From the NCBI GenBank assembly GCA_034440635.1, contig JAOTON010002089.1:186001-250000 (forward strand): 64,000 nt of DNA, given 5' to 3'. Of this stretch, positions 22,085-35,435 are shown one piece after another. The number at the start of each line of letters is the position of its first letter. The first letter of the stretch is position 1. The position numbers were made by a program, and so were the translations under genes. The notes below the pieces were generated by a model. It saw only the letters and a list, made by a program, of their open reading frames with translations, ran no database searches and was not told where the DNA came from. The stretch is from Lepas anatifera (taxonomy: Eukaryota > Arthropoda > Thecostraca > Lepadidae).

Positions 22085-23802
22085 TAGTCTCCTATTCATT
22101 TGGTCAAAGATCCCAAGCGTTGGGGTCCAGATTGATTATATTTAGCCTTGGACTGCAGTTCAAATAATTATACGGCTTTTATTCACATTGAAAATGTACC
22201 TTTTTCACACGAAGCGACCCTAGACCACACATATCACATGGGGATGAATGACGAGAGACCTGGACTTCGAAGCATGGTGCCTTGAGAATATTAAGAAGAA
22301 GTTACTAAGAAGAAGTTAAGTTACTTGAGAATATTCAGAATACCAAAAAGACATCTAGCACAAATCAAACAGTGGCTACCGTTTCCACATAAGATAAGCC
22401 AAGCAGCGTTTTTGATCAGGTGAGGGATATTTTCAGCTAAGGCTGAATTTTTGTAATTAGATATCGAATGATCCTGATCTAACAAACCAAGAGCGCGTTA
22501 TGGGGCCTTTGTCGTCACGCTTTCAACCACAAATTTTCATTAAAATAAAAATTACTGGTTATTAAATGAAATCACTCGAAATATCAATCATTATCAATTT
22601 TCATTTCGGTCGCGGGATGCCGTTCTATCACACTAATGATCGCGGCCCCGGGGCCCCGGAACGAAGTTACAGCATGTACAACGGGCCCCCATTCAAATTC
22701 GCAGACCAGTCATTTTGACCGATACTCGCTGAATGAATCCATGGCGTTGTACGTGTTTACGGCGTGGACACACAAAGACACAGACAATTCAAATTTGAAC
22801 AGCGGTGAACAAATTTGCCCAGTACTCTGCAGCAAAGCAGCAAAGACGAAGGTGGTGATCTTCACAGACCCATCGGGCGGGTGTTGTCTGCAAGACCACA
22901 AAGAGCCAAAATAGCTAGGAGAGGGCTGAGGATGTAACCGGGCGGATAGGTAAGCATGCCGTCCGTCATTTTACGGCCGAGAACGCCACAGCCGTGCCGA
23001 CACATCGGCAATGAAGGCTTCCTCCGCGATGAAAATACAGCCCGAAGCTTCTCAAACAGCTTTATCCCCACCGCCAGCTGTAGCCACTAAACTCTAACCT
23101 GCAACCTGGCCAACCAAAGCCAAATGCCTAGCCGCATGAACAACACACACCAAACCACTCCTGGAACGGATATTTGTTTAACTGCCGCCTATTTGCAACG
23201 CATCAATCGGACTGGTCTGAGGTGGAGCCGACGTAACGAAAAACTGGCAGTGGCTAAACCAGACCTCACCGTCAACACTCGTCCACACCAGGCACTCGGA
23301 ACACCAACAAACCCCTCGTCCCATGAAAAAAACGCTATCCCACTCATAAACTCAACCAGTCACGTTCCTGGAGCAAAAACACATCCTCGTGAGCGGCGAC
23401 CGGCGGTGAACCCGGTCATGGCGCAGCGAAGGCAGAGAGGACGCGCAGAGGTGAGGACCCTCCCTCTCCACAGGTGGAGACGCCGCTCCATCGCGCACAG
23501 GAGGCCGTCTTTGGCCTTGAATTGTCACGTCGACGTGAGAAACATGGCATAGCAACCACTCCCCGAAGAGCGATGGCGCCACAAGCCTGGATGTTGGCAT
23601 TCAGACCAGCACCAGCTTGCAGAGACGCAGGAATTATTTTCCGGTCGGGAAGCCCAGACTTCACCCCTTGCAGGGCAAGGTTAATATTGGTTCACATTTA
23701 ATCCAAAAATTTTGCAATACAGTAAAATTATCTTTTTTTCAGGTGACGGCCGAAGCCCTGTATTTTAATATCTTAACATCATCGTGTACTTTTGGGTTTC
23801 CC

Positions 23803-24261
<459 letters not shown>

Positions 24262-25632
24262 AATAAGGGAGCAGACACTTTTCCAGGGTGCGAAGACCTT
24301 GAAGCCGAACAGAACAGGAAACAGAACTCACCACCAATTCTTGAGGTATCTACTTGCGCTTACGTGAATACGTGACCATACTGTGAGCTAATATGCGACC
24401 TGCACTTTGGAAGTACTAAGAGCATGTAAACTCTCAAAACGAAAACTGAGGCATGAAACACAATTGCAAGAAGGAAAACTCGACGCCACAGAACCAGGCT
24501 GAACACAGCATGCTAAAATTACGTGTCGCACATATTTTAGACCATAAAATGTATGTGAAAGGGCGTTTAAGATCGCTATGTACGCTTGGTGGCTGAAATG
24601 TGTTTGGTTTTGATGATACTCAATCCATGACTGACAAACACCGTAACACTAATGTTCATTGACGGCTATCACACTCTACAAACGATCTTTGACGGAACCC
24701 CACTTCTGGATAAAAGCAGACTCTTTGTTTGATGTCTTTGAAATATACTGTTCAATACTTATGTAGTCATAAAGAAATCTTTAAAGTTATGATAGGATAT
24801 TTGCTCGGGCTGGACCCTATGTTTCCATATGAAGAATTTTGTAAGATATATCAAGTGATTTGCCAGACTGGTTAATTCTGGACTCCTTAGCTAACCCCAA
24901 CATGACATCGCGACAGGATAACTGGTGTCGCATGTGCAAAGATCTCTCACCTCATTCCACAAAATACGCACGGACGGGCAGTACCAAAATTTGTGTGTTA
25001 AAGTTTCCGAATACATTGGGCAATTTTTGCATTTATCACTATCAGCTATTCCGTAATGATAAAGCAACCTGTTTGTGGGCAGTATCTTTTATACAACGAT
25101 ACTGGAACCACCTCAGCTTCACATCTGAAGAGGTGCAATGAATGTGTTCATAAACACTTGGCCAGATAGATGGGTCCGCTATATTTAGTTCGGTTTGCCC
25201 TTTGTTGGCATTTTCAGGCATTGAGGCCGCGATTCTGAGCCTTGTATGCCTTTGATGTTTTGTGTATTTCCTTTAGGTCTTCAAAATGTCGTATCGTGGG
25301 TGGTTGTTTTCTACAGTAAAATTATCAGAGGGCTAAAAAAGTCCATACCAAAAGTTTCTCACCAGAATGGGTATATGAAAATATAAAAGGATGGGGAGTC
25401 ACCGTCCGTCAGTAAGAAGGCTGAGAAAGAAGCCACCCTTGTCCCAATGGTTCCTGCGACTATGCTAGCAGGGATGAGACCTGGATTGCAAGCCCATGAC
25501 GAGTTACACCTCTCACCAGCATGTATAGGAAACAAGGCGGTAAAACATTCTCTCTGTTGATCAGAAGGGTCACTGAGGCCTACCTCAGCAGTCATAACTC
25601 CGGTCTTGTTGAGATATTTAGGCAGTGCCTGC

Positions 25633-27512
25633 CAGAGTTGTGCGACTCGCGAGTCAGAGTCGGAGTTTAACTCAAATTCCGACTCATTCGACTCTGAGTT
25701 GAGTTGAGCTGAGTCGAAAAAATTTGGCAAGTGAGTTGAGTTGAGTTGAGTCGGTTCACAACACGTCAATGAGTTGAGTTGAGTTGTGAAGACAGCGAGT
25801 CAAATGAGTTGACAAAAAAGTTGGCTCAACAGGTAAACATGTCAAAAAAATTGTTTGAATTTACCTACCTTCGGCAAACCTCCTTTAGTCTCCTTTAAAT
25901 ACCTTTTCCCTCCAGAATTTCAATTGTTTAAATCAAAGTTTAAATTGGTTTCAATATATCAATAATTATATCGTTCAATTGCTTATTTTAAAGACCTATC
26001 CGATCTGAAGAAATCCCTAGGCACAAATAATACATACACTCGAAGAATTTAACAGGTTCCTATCACTGGCCTTGTCTTAAACATTTAAAGTAGTGGAACG
26101 CATCACAAAATACATTTCAAATCTCTCAAAAACTTATCATCTTCAATATTTAACATTAATTCCTTACTTCAACCACTCCAACAACACGCGTCGTCGTCGC
26201 TGATTGCTGTTGTCAGTGGTCGTGTCGTCTGAGAATAGTGTGTGCGCCATTGCTGTCTTTGAAGAATAAATTCAACCGAGTATAGGTTCAAGCTTAACTA
26301 GCCTCAAAGCAAAAAGTGTAAACATCACGTGATAATTCCTAAAGCCATGCAAATATTTGTATACCTACATGTTATATTGTTTCTCTTGTCCTAAATGCGC
26401 CGTCTGCCGCCGCTACTTTCATTTTGCCTATTAAAAGCAGATGCACCTATTAGCATAAAAATTGGACCCCTGATTTGACAAAAATGTTGAGATGACTTTA
26501 TCGCAAAAATCCGAGGAATAATTTCATGCTATTGATTTTGTTTGATCAGAGACCCTCGCCTGGCGTCCGTGTTTTATTTAGAAAGCTATACGTTGTAGAT
26601 TTTCTATGAAATCGTGCTCCAATTTTGAAGAGCAATAGGTATGTACTATATTGTGGAGGTTCTTAGGCTAAAAATTGGATTGGGTTTAAAATATGAATAT
26701 ATTAAAATCCAACACGTTGATAGAATTTCCATTCCTATTGTCCTTTGTCATATAAAGTATACTTTTTCTTAGGGTTTGCTGTAGTTCTTAGAATTAGCAA
26801 TTGAAACTAGATACTCTAGTAACTATTGCTAAACTTTTGATTAAACTCATGGCATAGTAATGTTTAATATACAAAAAATTACCTAGTATCGCTCTTTAAC
26901 AGAACAAACAATACCTATACCATCCCTACAAATACAGTTTATATCATGCTTTCTAGCTTGGACCTTTTTTGACAGTATGGAGGCTCATTTTTTGCCTGTG
27001 TTGGTGTAACCTTCGCATTTTAGGTTCTTTTTAATTTCATTTACCTAGTTTAATATGCAATGCTCCTTTTAGAAATAATTGCAGCATGTGGTAGCTTTTT
27101 GGGGCAGTGACTGTCTGGAAGAATTCAAAAGTTATTCATGGTTGCTGGCTAATTGTTAACCAGTGTTTGAATGCCAATTAATTAATTTTGTTTTTATTAA
27201 TCTTCGGCTCCATGTCAGACTTTCTAAACAGTTTGTTTTTTGCTGTTTTGTTGATTTATTTCTTAATTAAATAAAAACATTTATATATTTATCATTTATT
27301 TATTTTATTTTGAAAAAGAGTCGAAGTTTGAGTTGAGTTGAGTTGAGTCGTGAGTTGAGTCAGAGTTGAGTCAGAGTTGAGTCAGAGTTGAGTCAGAGAT
27401 GAGTCGACTCACTGAACTCTTGATCATGAGTTGAGTCGGAGTTGAGTCAACCGCCCTCAGCACTTGGGTTGAGTTAAGTCGACTCAAGAAAATTCTGAAA
27501 CGCACAACTCTG
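25633..27512. mobile_element. hAT element copy 2 (uninterrupted, inverted)
   Basis: A 1,880-bp element with termini CAGAGTTGTGCG / CGCACAACTCTG and an exact 8-bp TSD, GTGCCTGC, at 25625-25632 and 27513-27520. It is in the opposite orientation to the copy at 10970-13925. Subterminal GAGTTGAGTTGAGTC arrays sit at both ends. No transposase frame remains, so it is a non-autonomous or internally eroded family. The exact TSD suggests it is younger than copy 1. Confidence 0.93.
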
Positions 27513-28178
27513 GTGCCTGCACGTATATCGCGATCCTCTCGAGCTCTTCAGGAACGGCTAGGCTCCTCGGTGGTGACAAGCCATCGTGCAACGCTCACAC
27601 CGCTGTTTTCTGATGCAGAGTCCCATGCCATGTGGTTGTGCATTCTGTTCCCAAAGCTCACATCCTAAACCGATTCAGCTCTCGAACAAAGATATTAAAA
27701 GGCAAACATTACAAAGAAAAGGACATAGTTCACCAGTAGCAGAAGTGCTGAGGCCCCACTGCAGGAGAGGCAGCAATGTGGCAGACAGCGGCAGGGCCGC
27801 CCCTGCTGCCAGAACTGGAAAACTTGAGGACGTCGCCCGGCGTGGCGACCTACCAGCACGAGCGCAGTCACCGCCGCCTCGGAACGGCCCCAGAGTCAAC
27901 AAACATGAAACAGAGCAGGGTCCCAGCCGGAGTCTCCTGTACGGAACCCGAGCCGACCCGCACCGAACGGCACGGGCACGGGCTTTCCACGCCAGTGGAT
28001 CTGACGGTACAGTGGGGAGCCGAGTTCCTCCGCCAACACCGAAGCTGACCTGTAGGACTGCATTATATGGCACGTGCAAGGTGCAAAGACCCTGGTTGTG
28101 GAAGCGCACATGTTAAATAAAGACAAACGTATAATAATTGATCGCGGTTTACATGTGTCAAAAGTCAAGCGCCCCAAA

Positions 28179-28336
28179 CAGTAGCGGATCCAGGAATTCA
28201 TTTGGATGGGAGGCTAGAGGGCTCGGGCCTCACCAGCCAGTACCTCGGGCAGCCCCTCGCCTATGTATTATCTATAGGGGCTCGGATGTTAGGGGCGCGG
28301 GGCTTGATCCCCTAGCCCCCCTTGGACCCGCCACTG
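28179..28336. mobile_element. hAT-like MITE, CAGTGGCGGATCCAG family
   Basis: A 158-bp element beginning CAGTAGCGGATCCAGG and ending CCGCCACTG. Eight-bp flanks GCCCCAAA (28171-28178) and GACCCAAA (28337-28344) match at 7 of 8. Confidence 0.78.
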
Positions 28337-31300
28337 GACCCAAAAAGGAATGCGCGTTCGTTAGAAGTGTAGGTATGTACATTGCTTCGTTGTGGTCATA
28401 ATCTAGTGACGTTAGAAACAATCTGAACTTCCTCAAACATAGAATATACATCGATTCATTTTACATTTATCAAACAGACTACACCAGCAAACGTTAGCCT
28501 CATAATGGGGATTCCCACAAACGGCCCTCACCTTTCCTGCGGATGTGGGCGGCGGGTAGTAATAATTTGTGCGGCTTATCGACGCATCAACTACCAAGGT
28601 TATACGGAGCCCGCAACTCTGACCCTGTTGAAAGGGTTTCTCGGAAGCCAAATTGTTTTTTGCTCAGGGAATCCGCCGGGCCTTGAACTCGGGTCGCACT
28701 ACACCATCGCATTTACTACCGCGGATTTGAAGTTTGTCCTGGCACGTAGTTAAAGTCGGAAGAACTACATACCTAACATGTACTAAAAATGATTGTTTAT
28801 AACCCCAAATTTTCAGCCGCTTTGCGTCCAGCTTAATTGTGTTCTAGTGCATCGACGACTTCAACAAGTTACGAATGATGCAGAAAGAAATTCGAGAAGG
28901 AGCAGAGAATAAAGCCAGAGGAACGTCTGAGCACCTCGAAACAACAGCATAAAGCAATAATAAAATGTTCTCCGATCACAAACCTGCTCCAACGAAACCA
29001 TGATCAAAAACTAGTGATTGCTAAAACAGTGTAACTAAACTGAGTTCGGCACGGGTAATTTTAGCACCATGATGGGTACCACACCGAATTCTGAGACCAC
29101 CTCTGTTATCTTACGCCGCGCTGCCAGGCCGCCGGCAGATCTGCTCAGGGCAAGTGATGCCAGGTGACGTATTCCCCGTACTGGTCCCAGCTCGCTGCCC
29201 GGCTGTAAATCCCGCGCCAGCAGCAACAGCACTGATCCCTGGAAGCGCGAAACCGCTGGGAGGCCGCTGCACGTATTGTTTTTGGCGCATCGACCCAAAC
29301 AGAAGGTTTCGCCAGTCAGAGTTTAAAGAGGAATTCATAGTGTTGTGACCTGTGTCAACCAGCCATCTGTCAACAGAGGCTTACGCACCTGGCAACCGGA
29401 CAGAACATGAAGGAACTTCGACCGTCTGAAAATGCATGGCACCCTTATACGTGTACGTCACCAAGAGTCACATAAGCCTTATCAACCAATAATTTCAGTC
29501 TCAACGGGCAGGGATTCGATGTAATCGCGATGTTTGGTCTGCGCGTGTGCGGCAGTTTGTTTTTTATCCTGGCCGAATATTTACACCACCACTCGAATAC
29601 CTAGTAACTATCCAAGCCCCTCGATAGACCACAAAGGTAGAAAGGCCAACTTCACTCAGACGATTTTGTATCTACATCGATGATTTGGATACATGATTCG
29701 AAATATCTATGATGGCGCATTTTCCACCCTATGCCAAATTCAGCGGGGTAGAGACAAAGTCCTGAAAAATAGGGGGCGCACGTTAGGATAAGTGCCTCAA
29801 TAAAACTAGGAAAAGGCTGGAAAAAACGGACTGAACCAAGCCGGAGTTCGGCCATCTGAGGTACCACCATCCGCCACCTCTGCCTCTCAGCAACGAGAGA
29901 GCCAATTTCAATATTTAAGCCTGACCATGGCGAAAATTTTGATAAAGCAGCATAATTCGCCGTGTAGTTAAATCATCTCGGATCTACATACTCCGTTTAC
30001 ATTCAGAACTCCGAACGTCCACAGAGTTATTGCGCAGTCTAGTGAAGTCAATTTTCCACCCGACAGCAACCCACTATTGCAACCAGCCGGGTGGAGATAC
30101 TCAGCAGCTCAAATCTTTCCACGCCCCGCCAGTCGGGCGGTACAGTCTCCCATCGCTCAGTGACGACCCCACCTAATCCCACTCCACGCAGTGCACTGCA
30201 CCGACTCGTCCCTCGTAGTGTTCAAACTGCCCATGGCAATCTCCCGATATTTCGTCACAGCTGTACACATCAGAGGCTTGATGACTCCAAGAGAAACTAG
30301 ACTAACCCGTGGAGAGCGTTTGAAAGTATAAACGTGGATAAAACTAAATTATGGTGGGCAAAAAGATTCCCTAGAACAAGGTATCTTCCTTGAAAATAAT
30401 CCCAATTCTTCTGGAAAAGTAAATATACAATCTTACCTGAAGATTCTCTGAATTTTTCGATTTAAGCAAACAAAAAGAAACCATGACCATCAAATTAATC
30501 AACTTTTAAACCACCTAGGAATTTTTCCTTTCAGTCTTCCATCATAAGACTAACATGCGTTCTGGATTACTCGACCGCACAAAAGCTGGGAAGCAAACAC
30601 GCAACGAAACATAATGAGCCGACAAAAGGTCAACTGCCAGTATCTCGCCGATGTATCTCGAAAACAGCTCTGATGATTCCAGTGTTTATCCCAGCTTCAT
30701 TAGCGACTACCAAACGCCAACCGACGTCAGAGTCACAGTTGCTGCAGGATGATTGCACCGCCCACCCTATCACGTAAATAAGACATATCAAGTCAATGGC
30801 GCAGCCAGGGGACGAGCCACCCACCCCAGAAAATCACATCATTTGCAATTAGTCACGTTTTCATTCTTCTAAATCCACACAAAACTGATAAATAGTTTCG
30901 TACTATCAGACACGAGGGCTGCGTCGGTATGGCAGCCTCTTCATTTCCGATCCAGTCCCGAGCGGTCTGAATCAAGATTACTTTGCATAAGGTTGGCCCA
31001 TTTAAGGAATCTCGCCGCCAAGGTGACGTCACGCCACGATGTGGCAGCGATATGGCTGCAGTAACTAAGAAATAACCTTTACGGAGGTTGCAGAGCTAAC
31101 TTTAGACGCACATATTTTAAAATAATTCTTACTAAATTCTCTTGAGGAGGATCGATTTTTTTAGTCAAATTGAATGTAACACTGGGAGGAAATAAAAATT
31201 CGATCCCTTTAAGGCGCACCAAAGACAATTTGATTTGATCAATATCTACATGGAACCTTACGGGTAAAGCCAAAGGATATCGCCAGCGTAATGTCACGGA

Positions 31301-32419
31301 AAAGGCGGCTTCCGATTAATTGGGGGCTGGGTCTGAATATTTTTATTCTAATTCATTTAAATTGAATTAAAAAAATAATAATAAAGAAATTATAAAACGT
31401 TACCGTATACAGTCTTAATGAATTTTGTCCAAGTTGTTGCAACTTCGGTTTTTGGAGTCAGAGCCTCACTAAAATCATTAAGGCACTTGTCACAGAGAAC
31501 CCCGACCCCAACACCCGAATGGGCAACTACCCGCAATGAAGGACTAATTCAGAAGCCAAAGTTTAGCTTCCCACAACACTCAGGAGCGGGATTCTCATGA
31601 TCTCGCGACGGGATTCGATCGAGCAACCTTTCGATTTTAGTTACTCGCAAAAATGTGCAAAAACGGAACAGGTAAAAAGAAAACCTAATATTGCACTAGC
31701 CTCAAAGTTGATGTCTGCTTTCATTGTGATTGTGGTTGGGAAGTGTAACCCATAAAAATTTATCAACGAGGTGTTAAGCTATAGCTGCGGAAACAACAAA
31801 TAATAGCAAATTCTCATGAGTGGGGTCGTATAGGACGAGATGATAAGCCTCGGATTCGAGAACAGCATGATATGGATCTAGATATTGAAAATTTGGTACT
31901 ATTCTGTAGGAAGTATTTAAGATTAGCTCTGATTGTCACAACCAGACGGTGAGCCACCCGCGAGTCACTGTCATTTCGGGTGCGTCACAGCCCAGAAAAT
32001 TTCCGATCTCATCTGGGTCGTTCTGAACTATCCACTCCGGCAGTCCGGGTCAGTCCATCCGCAAATCTTGCGTTTTGGTTCAAATACAGTCCCCATCCGA
32101 AAAAGCCACTACAAGCGGAATAAAAGTCCACCTCCGGATTCAAAAATTCCCCGAGCATTCTTGGCCAATTCGATCCAATTCACGACCGGTTCAGGGATCT
32201 GTCTGGATATCCGTTAGATGACAAACTCCATCATCAACCCTTCGCAAGTTTTTTTCTGGGGTCTGACACACATCACGGGTACTGTAAAAGTTATCCACAA
32301 ATTACACAAAAGCCTGTATTTTTCCGGTGCATGGCTTACGGCATCGCAGCCTCGGAGCAGGGCCCGCACAGCGACACTGAACTACCGTGCAGTTTATTCA
32401 TAACCGTCTAGAATGTGTT

Positions 32420-32840
32420 ATGCATTTCGGCGCAGGCTGCGGTTTTCATTTGGTCATGGCCGCGCGCCTGCGCCGCCGCAGCGGACACGCCTCTGACGTC
32501 ATAGTAACACAGCTATGACGTCAAACCGGCAGCCGCGGGCGACAGCGCTCATGACTGGGGACCGTTGATGCCGGTCGCGGCGGCACTAACTGCGCAACAT
32601 CGGCGAGGTCACCTCGCACGGTGTCAGTGCACAGACACAAATAGCAGCGGCACCTGATACAACTCATGTGAGGCGGCGTTCCAGAGCGTCCCTGTCACGT
32701 CCCGATATGGGATCAGGGCATCCAGAACCTACCCCACCTCTCCGACGCAGAACGGTTGAGACGGTGTCCGTCCGATCGTCGACCCCGCCGCTTTCACTGG
32801 CGGTACCAGATGGAAGGGGTAGTATACGGCTGCCCAACGA
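32420..32840. promoter_or_regulatory. GC-rich patch with an inverted pair of cAMP-response elements
   Basis: Two perfect TGACGTCA sites lie at 32494-32501 and 32516-32523. They are part of an 11-bp inverted repeat, TGACGTCATAG / CTATGACGTCA, in a CpG-rich stretch. TGACGTCA is the palindromic CREB/ATF site. No exon with recognisable coding content follows on either strand; the 121-residue frame at 32668-33033 has no known domain. A promoter role is inference only. Confidence 0.3.
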
Positions 32841-34267
32841 TTTCACCGTACGCGACGGACGCCACCGCGTGTTTAGATTTTTAACGCTCACAACTAGAAC
32901 TGATGCCATGTTCAGAGGGAGTCTCAACCTATTCATTGTGAGCCGTTTGAAAGAGTGCGCTAAGAGTCAGACGTATTCAATTTCGTCACTTAATAGTGAA
33001 ATCATCGAGGAGAAAACTGGCGCTCCCATATAAATACGGGTGTGATAGGAGCCGTTCATAAATTGCGGTGCCAATTTTACCAGGTTACAACATAAGCAAA
33101 CGAGTGATAATGTATTGAACCAAGCGTTTACACTGCATAAAATAGTATCTGGCATAAAAACTGGTGTGTTGAAAACCATGTTAAAAAACATGCTTCTCGC
33201 ATGCGACAAGAGTGCTGGCACGATCTGATGGAACAAGGGGCTCGGTTACAAAAATAAAACAATAATAAAAGCTCAATTATTTTCTGGTGACGCAAATGCT
33301 GATCAAAATGTATTCCAGTCACCACCAAATGTAATTTCCGACACAGCGCTTCCCAAATGATGGGTCGGGACCACACTCGGGGTCACGGAGCCATTTAGCG
33401 GGGTCACGCAGGCCGGCGAATTTCAGCCGTGAGTGTTAGGTTAAGGCTCCTGAATACTGTTCAGAAGAACAGCACCTATTGAATAAAGACTGACAGATTA
33501 AAGATAACATCTTCAATATAATTTCTGTGATCTAAATACATTTTGTATGATGAAAACATATCCCCAAAAGGCAGCATCCTTTAGCCTGGGATATGCTAAA
33601 TTATGTTTTCACTCAGTGCTGCTAACACTCAGTGGATTGTCCAATTAAGACACCAACCAACGTTGTTTTGCACGTAAAGAGCTGGTGCCATTCCAGACAT
33701 CACGACAGCGTGCGTGAGTGAAGCTGGCTTTTTCAGCGACAGTGGTCGTATAAAAAGCTCAGTTCCTGAACCATGGACGCATACGAAACTATTTTCGGCC
33801 CGCTTCGTCAGTAATCTAGTTTAGAACTGAGATTCTTGACGAAAAATATGCACTTAAATATGTATATGCATATAATAAATAATATGAAGGAATATGCACT
33901 TAAAGGGACATACGCGAACAAATGTATTGGCTAGATCAAAAGGTCACAAAAAGTTGTTTCAGCAGTCCTTTTCTCATTTCTGCAAATTCGGCCTCCAAAT
34001 GCCTTAAAATCGCTCTCAAAGTCAACATTTCTAGACGGCTTATAAAAATTCTCCCTACCGATCAAATGTGGTAGCCTCGGCTATGACCATCAATTTCTCT
34101 AAGAACTAGGTCCTATCCGTCCTACACAGTGGTGTAGAACCTTAAACTATCACATACAAAATTACTTGAAAAAACAACATTACAAAACTCTTTTAAAACA
34201 GAAAAATAGGACTTTAAATAAATCACAATTGACCAATCAGAAGCCCAGGATTTCTCATACCTGGGTT

Positions 34268-34532
34268 CAGGGGCGGACGCAGACCAGAGCTTTTTTTTTT
34301 TTTGGGGGGGCAAACCAGTGTCTGCCTCTCCTCTTGGGGGGGGTGGGACGTGCAATTTGGGTGCTCGACAGACCTTGTATAAGCTACCTCCCCAAGTAAA
34401 TGATCGCTCTCCTGGGGGGGGGGGTAAACACCTTTTTAAAAAAAAATATGCGGTCTTTGGGGGCCAAAAGATAGTTTGCCCCCCTCCAGCGCTTTGGGGG
34501 CATGGCCGGAATGCCCCCTGCGTCCGTCAATG
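34268..34532. mobile_element. hAT-like MITE, CAGGGGCGGACGCAG family, copy 1
   Basis: A 265-bp element starting CAGGGGCGGACGCAG and ending CTGCGTCCGTCAATG. Eight-bp flanks CCTGGGTT (34260-34267) and CCTGGGTC (34533-34540) match at 7 of 8. The interior (GGGGGCCAAAAGATAGTTTG and the GCATGGCCGGAATG end) is the reverse complement of the element at 45683-46008. Confidence 0.8.
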
Positions 34533-35314
34533 CCTGGGTCACGTGAAATATCTGACGCAAAAGTTTCGTCATCCTGGGAATTTTGTAGAAAACTACTGAA
34601 GACCCGAGGTACGAAACAATTGAAGACTTGAGTAATTATTTGATGCTCCATTTCTAGGGCAAACTGATTCATTTCGTAGTTTTTTGGCCTATGTAAAATT
34701 AATTCAAATACAAAATACAGGAGAACAAACATTTTTCTTACAAAAACAATTACTTTAAAAACTTAAAATAGTTTTTCAAAACTAACTGGGCGTCCTAACC
34801 AGACGGTCGCTGACGGTCGCCAACCGTCGGCGACCGTGGCGTCAGTTGCAGAGCAGTAATTTTGGAGGTTTGGCCGACAGAGGAAATGTTCATCTTTGGT
34901 AGCAATCTGGTAGCTCAAACTGCGACGAATGTTGTTTACCAACAACCAAAACTTAGCTGGCATCAAGAACTATTAAAAGAACGATTTGGAGTAAAGGTAA
35001 TCATGTCCAGTTTTCTGTTTTTTAGCATGAATTCCAATTTGAATAATTATTCAAGACATTTATTACGTTTAATGACTAAAACAAGAACAAATAACAAGGA
35101 TATCGGCTTCTGACGCAGACCGTCGGCGTAAAGTTGGACATTGTTCACTTTTGTTGCGACGCGTTGCAACGCCGGTGACGCGTTGCGTCAGTGCATTTTG
35201 TGTCCTGACCGAAAATCCCGGTCGTTGGGCAGATCGACGCCGTGAACACCTTGCGAGCGTTGCGTCTTGGTTGTCAGAGATGAAGGGCAAGTTCGAGCCT
35301 TTTACCGGTACGTC

Positions 35315-35435
35315 AAATAGTTCAGTAATAGTTGAGTGGCCTCCAAAAATTGTGCCGAATACACAAAAATAATGACACTTTCGAAATCAAGATTTTTCAA
35401 ATAGCAGGAAACTACAATATTTTTCGCGTAACTCC
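35315..35435. repeat. Dispersed repeat, inverted partner at 56651-56790
   Basis: GTTGAGTGGCCTCCAAAAATT, GATTTTTCAAATA and a GAAAC-ACAATA block occur here in the same order as in the reverse complement of 56651-56790. The partner starts with TTAA followed by AGGGACATTGTCGC, so this is probably a diverged member of a TTAA-targeting MITE family. Confidence 0.5.

Noticed and set aside
27586..28116. Overlapping frames of 144-176 codons on both strands
   Set aside because: GC-rich patch with simultaneous open frames, no recognised domain, and partly adjoining a hAT element and a MITE.
30794..30850. CAATGGCGCAGCCAGGGG, a possible hAT-like MITE terminus
   Set aside because: No matching right end or 8-bp duplication was found; at most a terminal fragment.
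34862..35113. 83-codon frame within GACGGTCGC-type flanks, considered as a Harbinger-like fragment
   Set aside because: The peptide did not match a transposase motif I could name, and the two flanks are not convincing inverted repeats.
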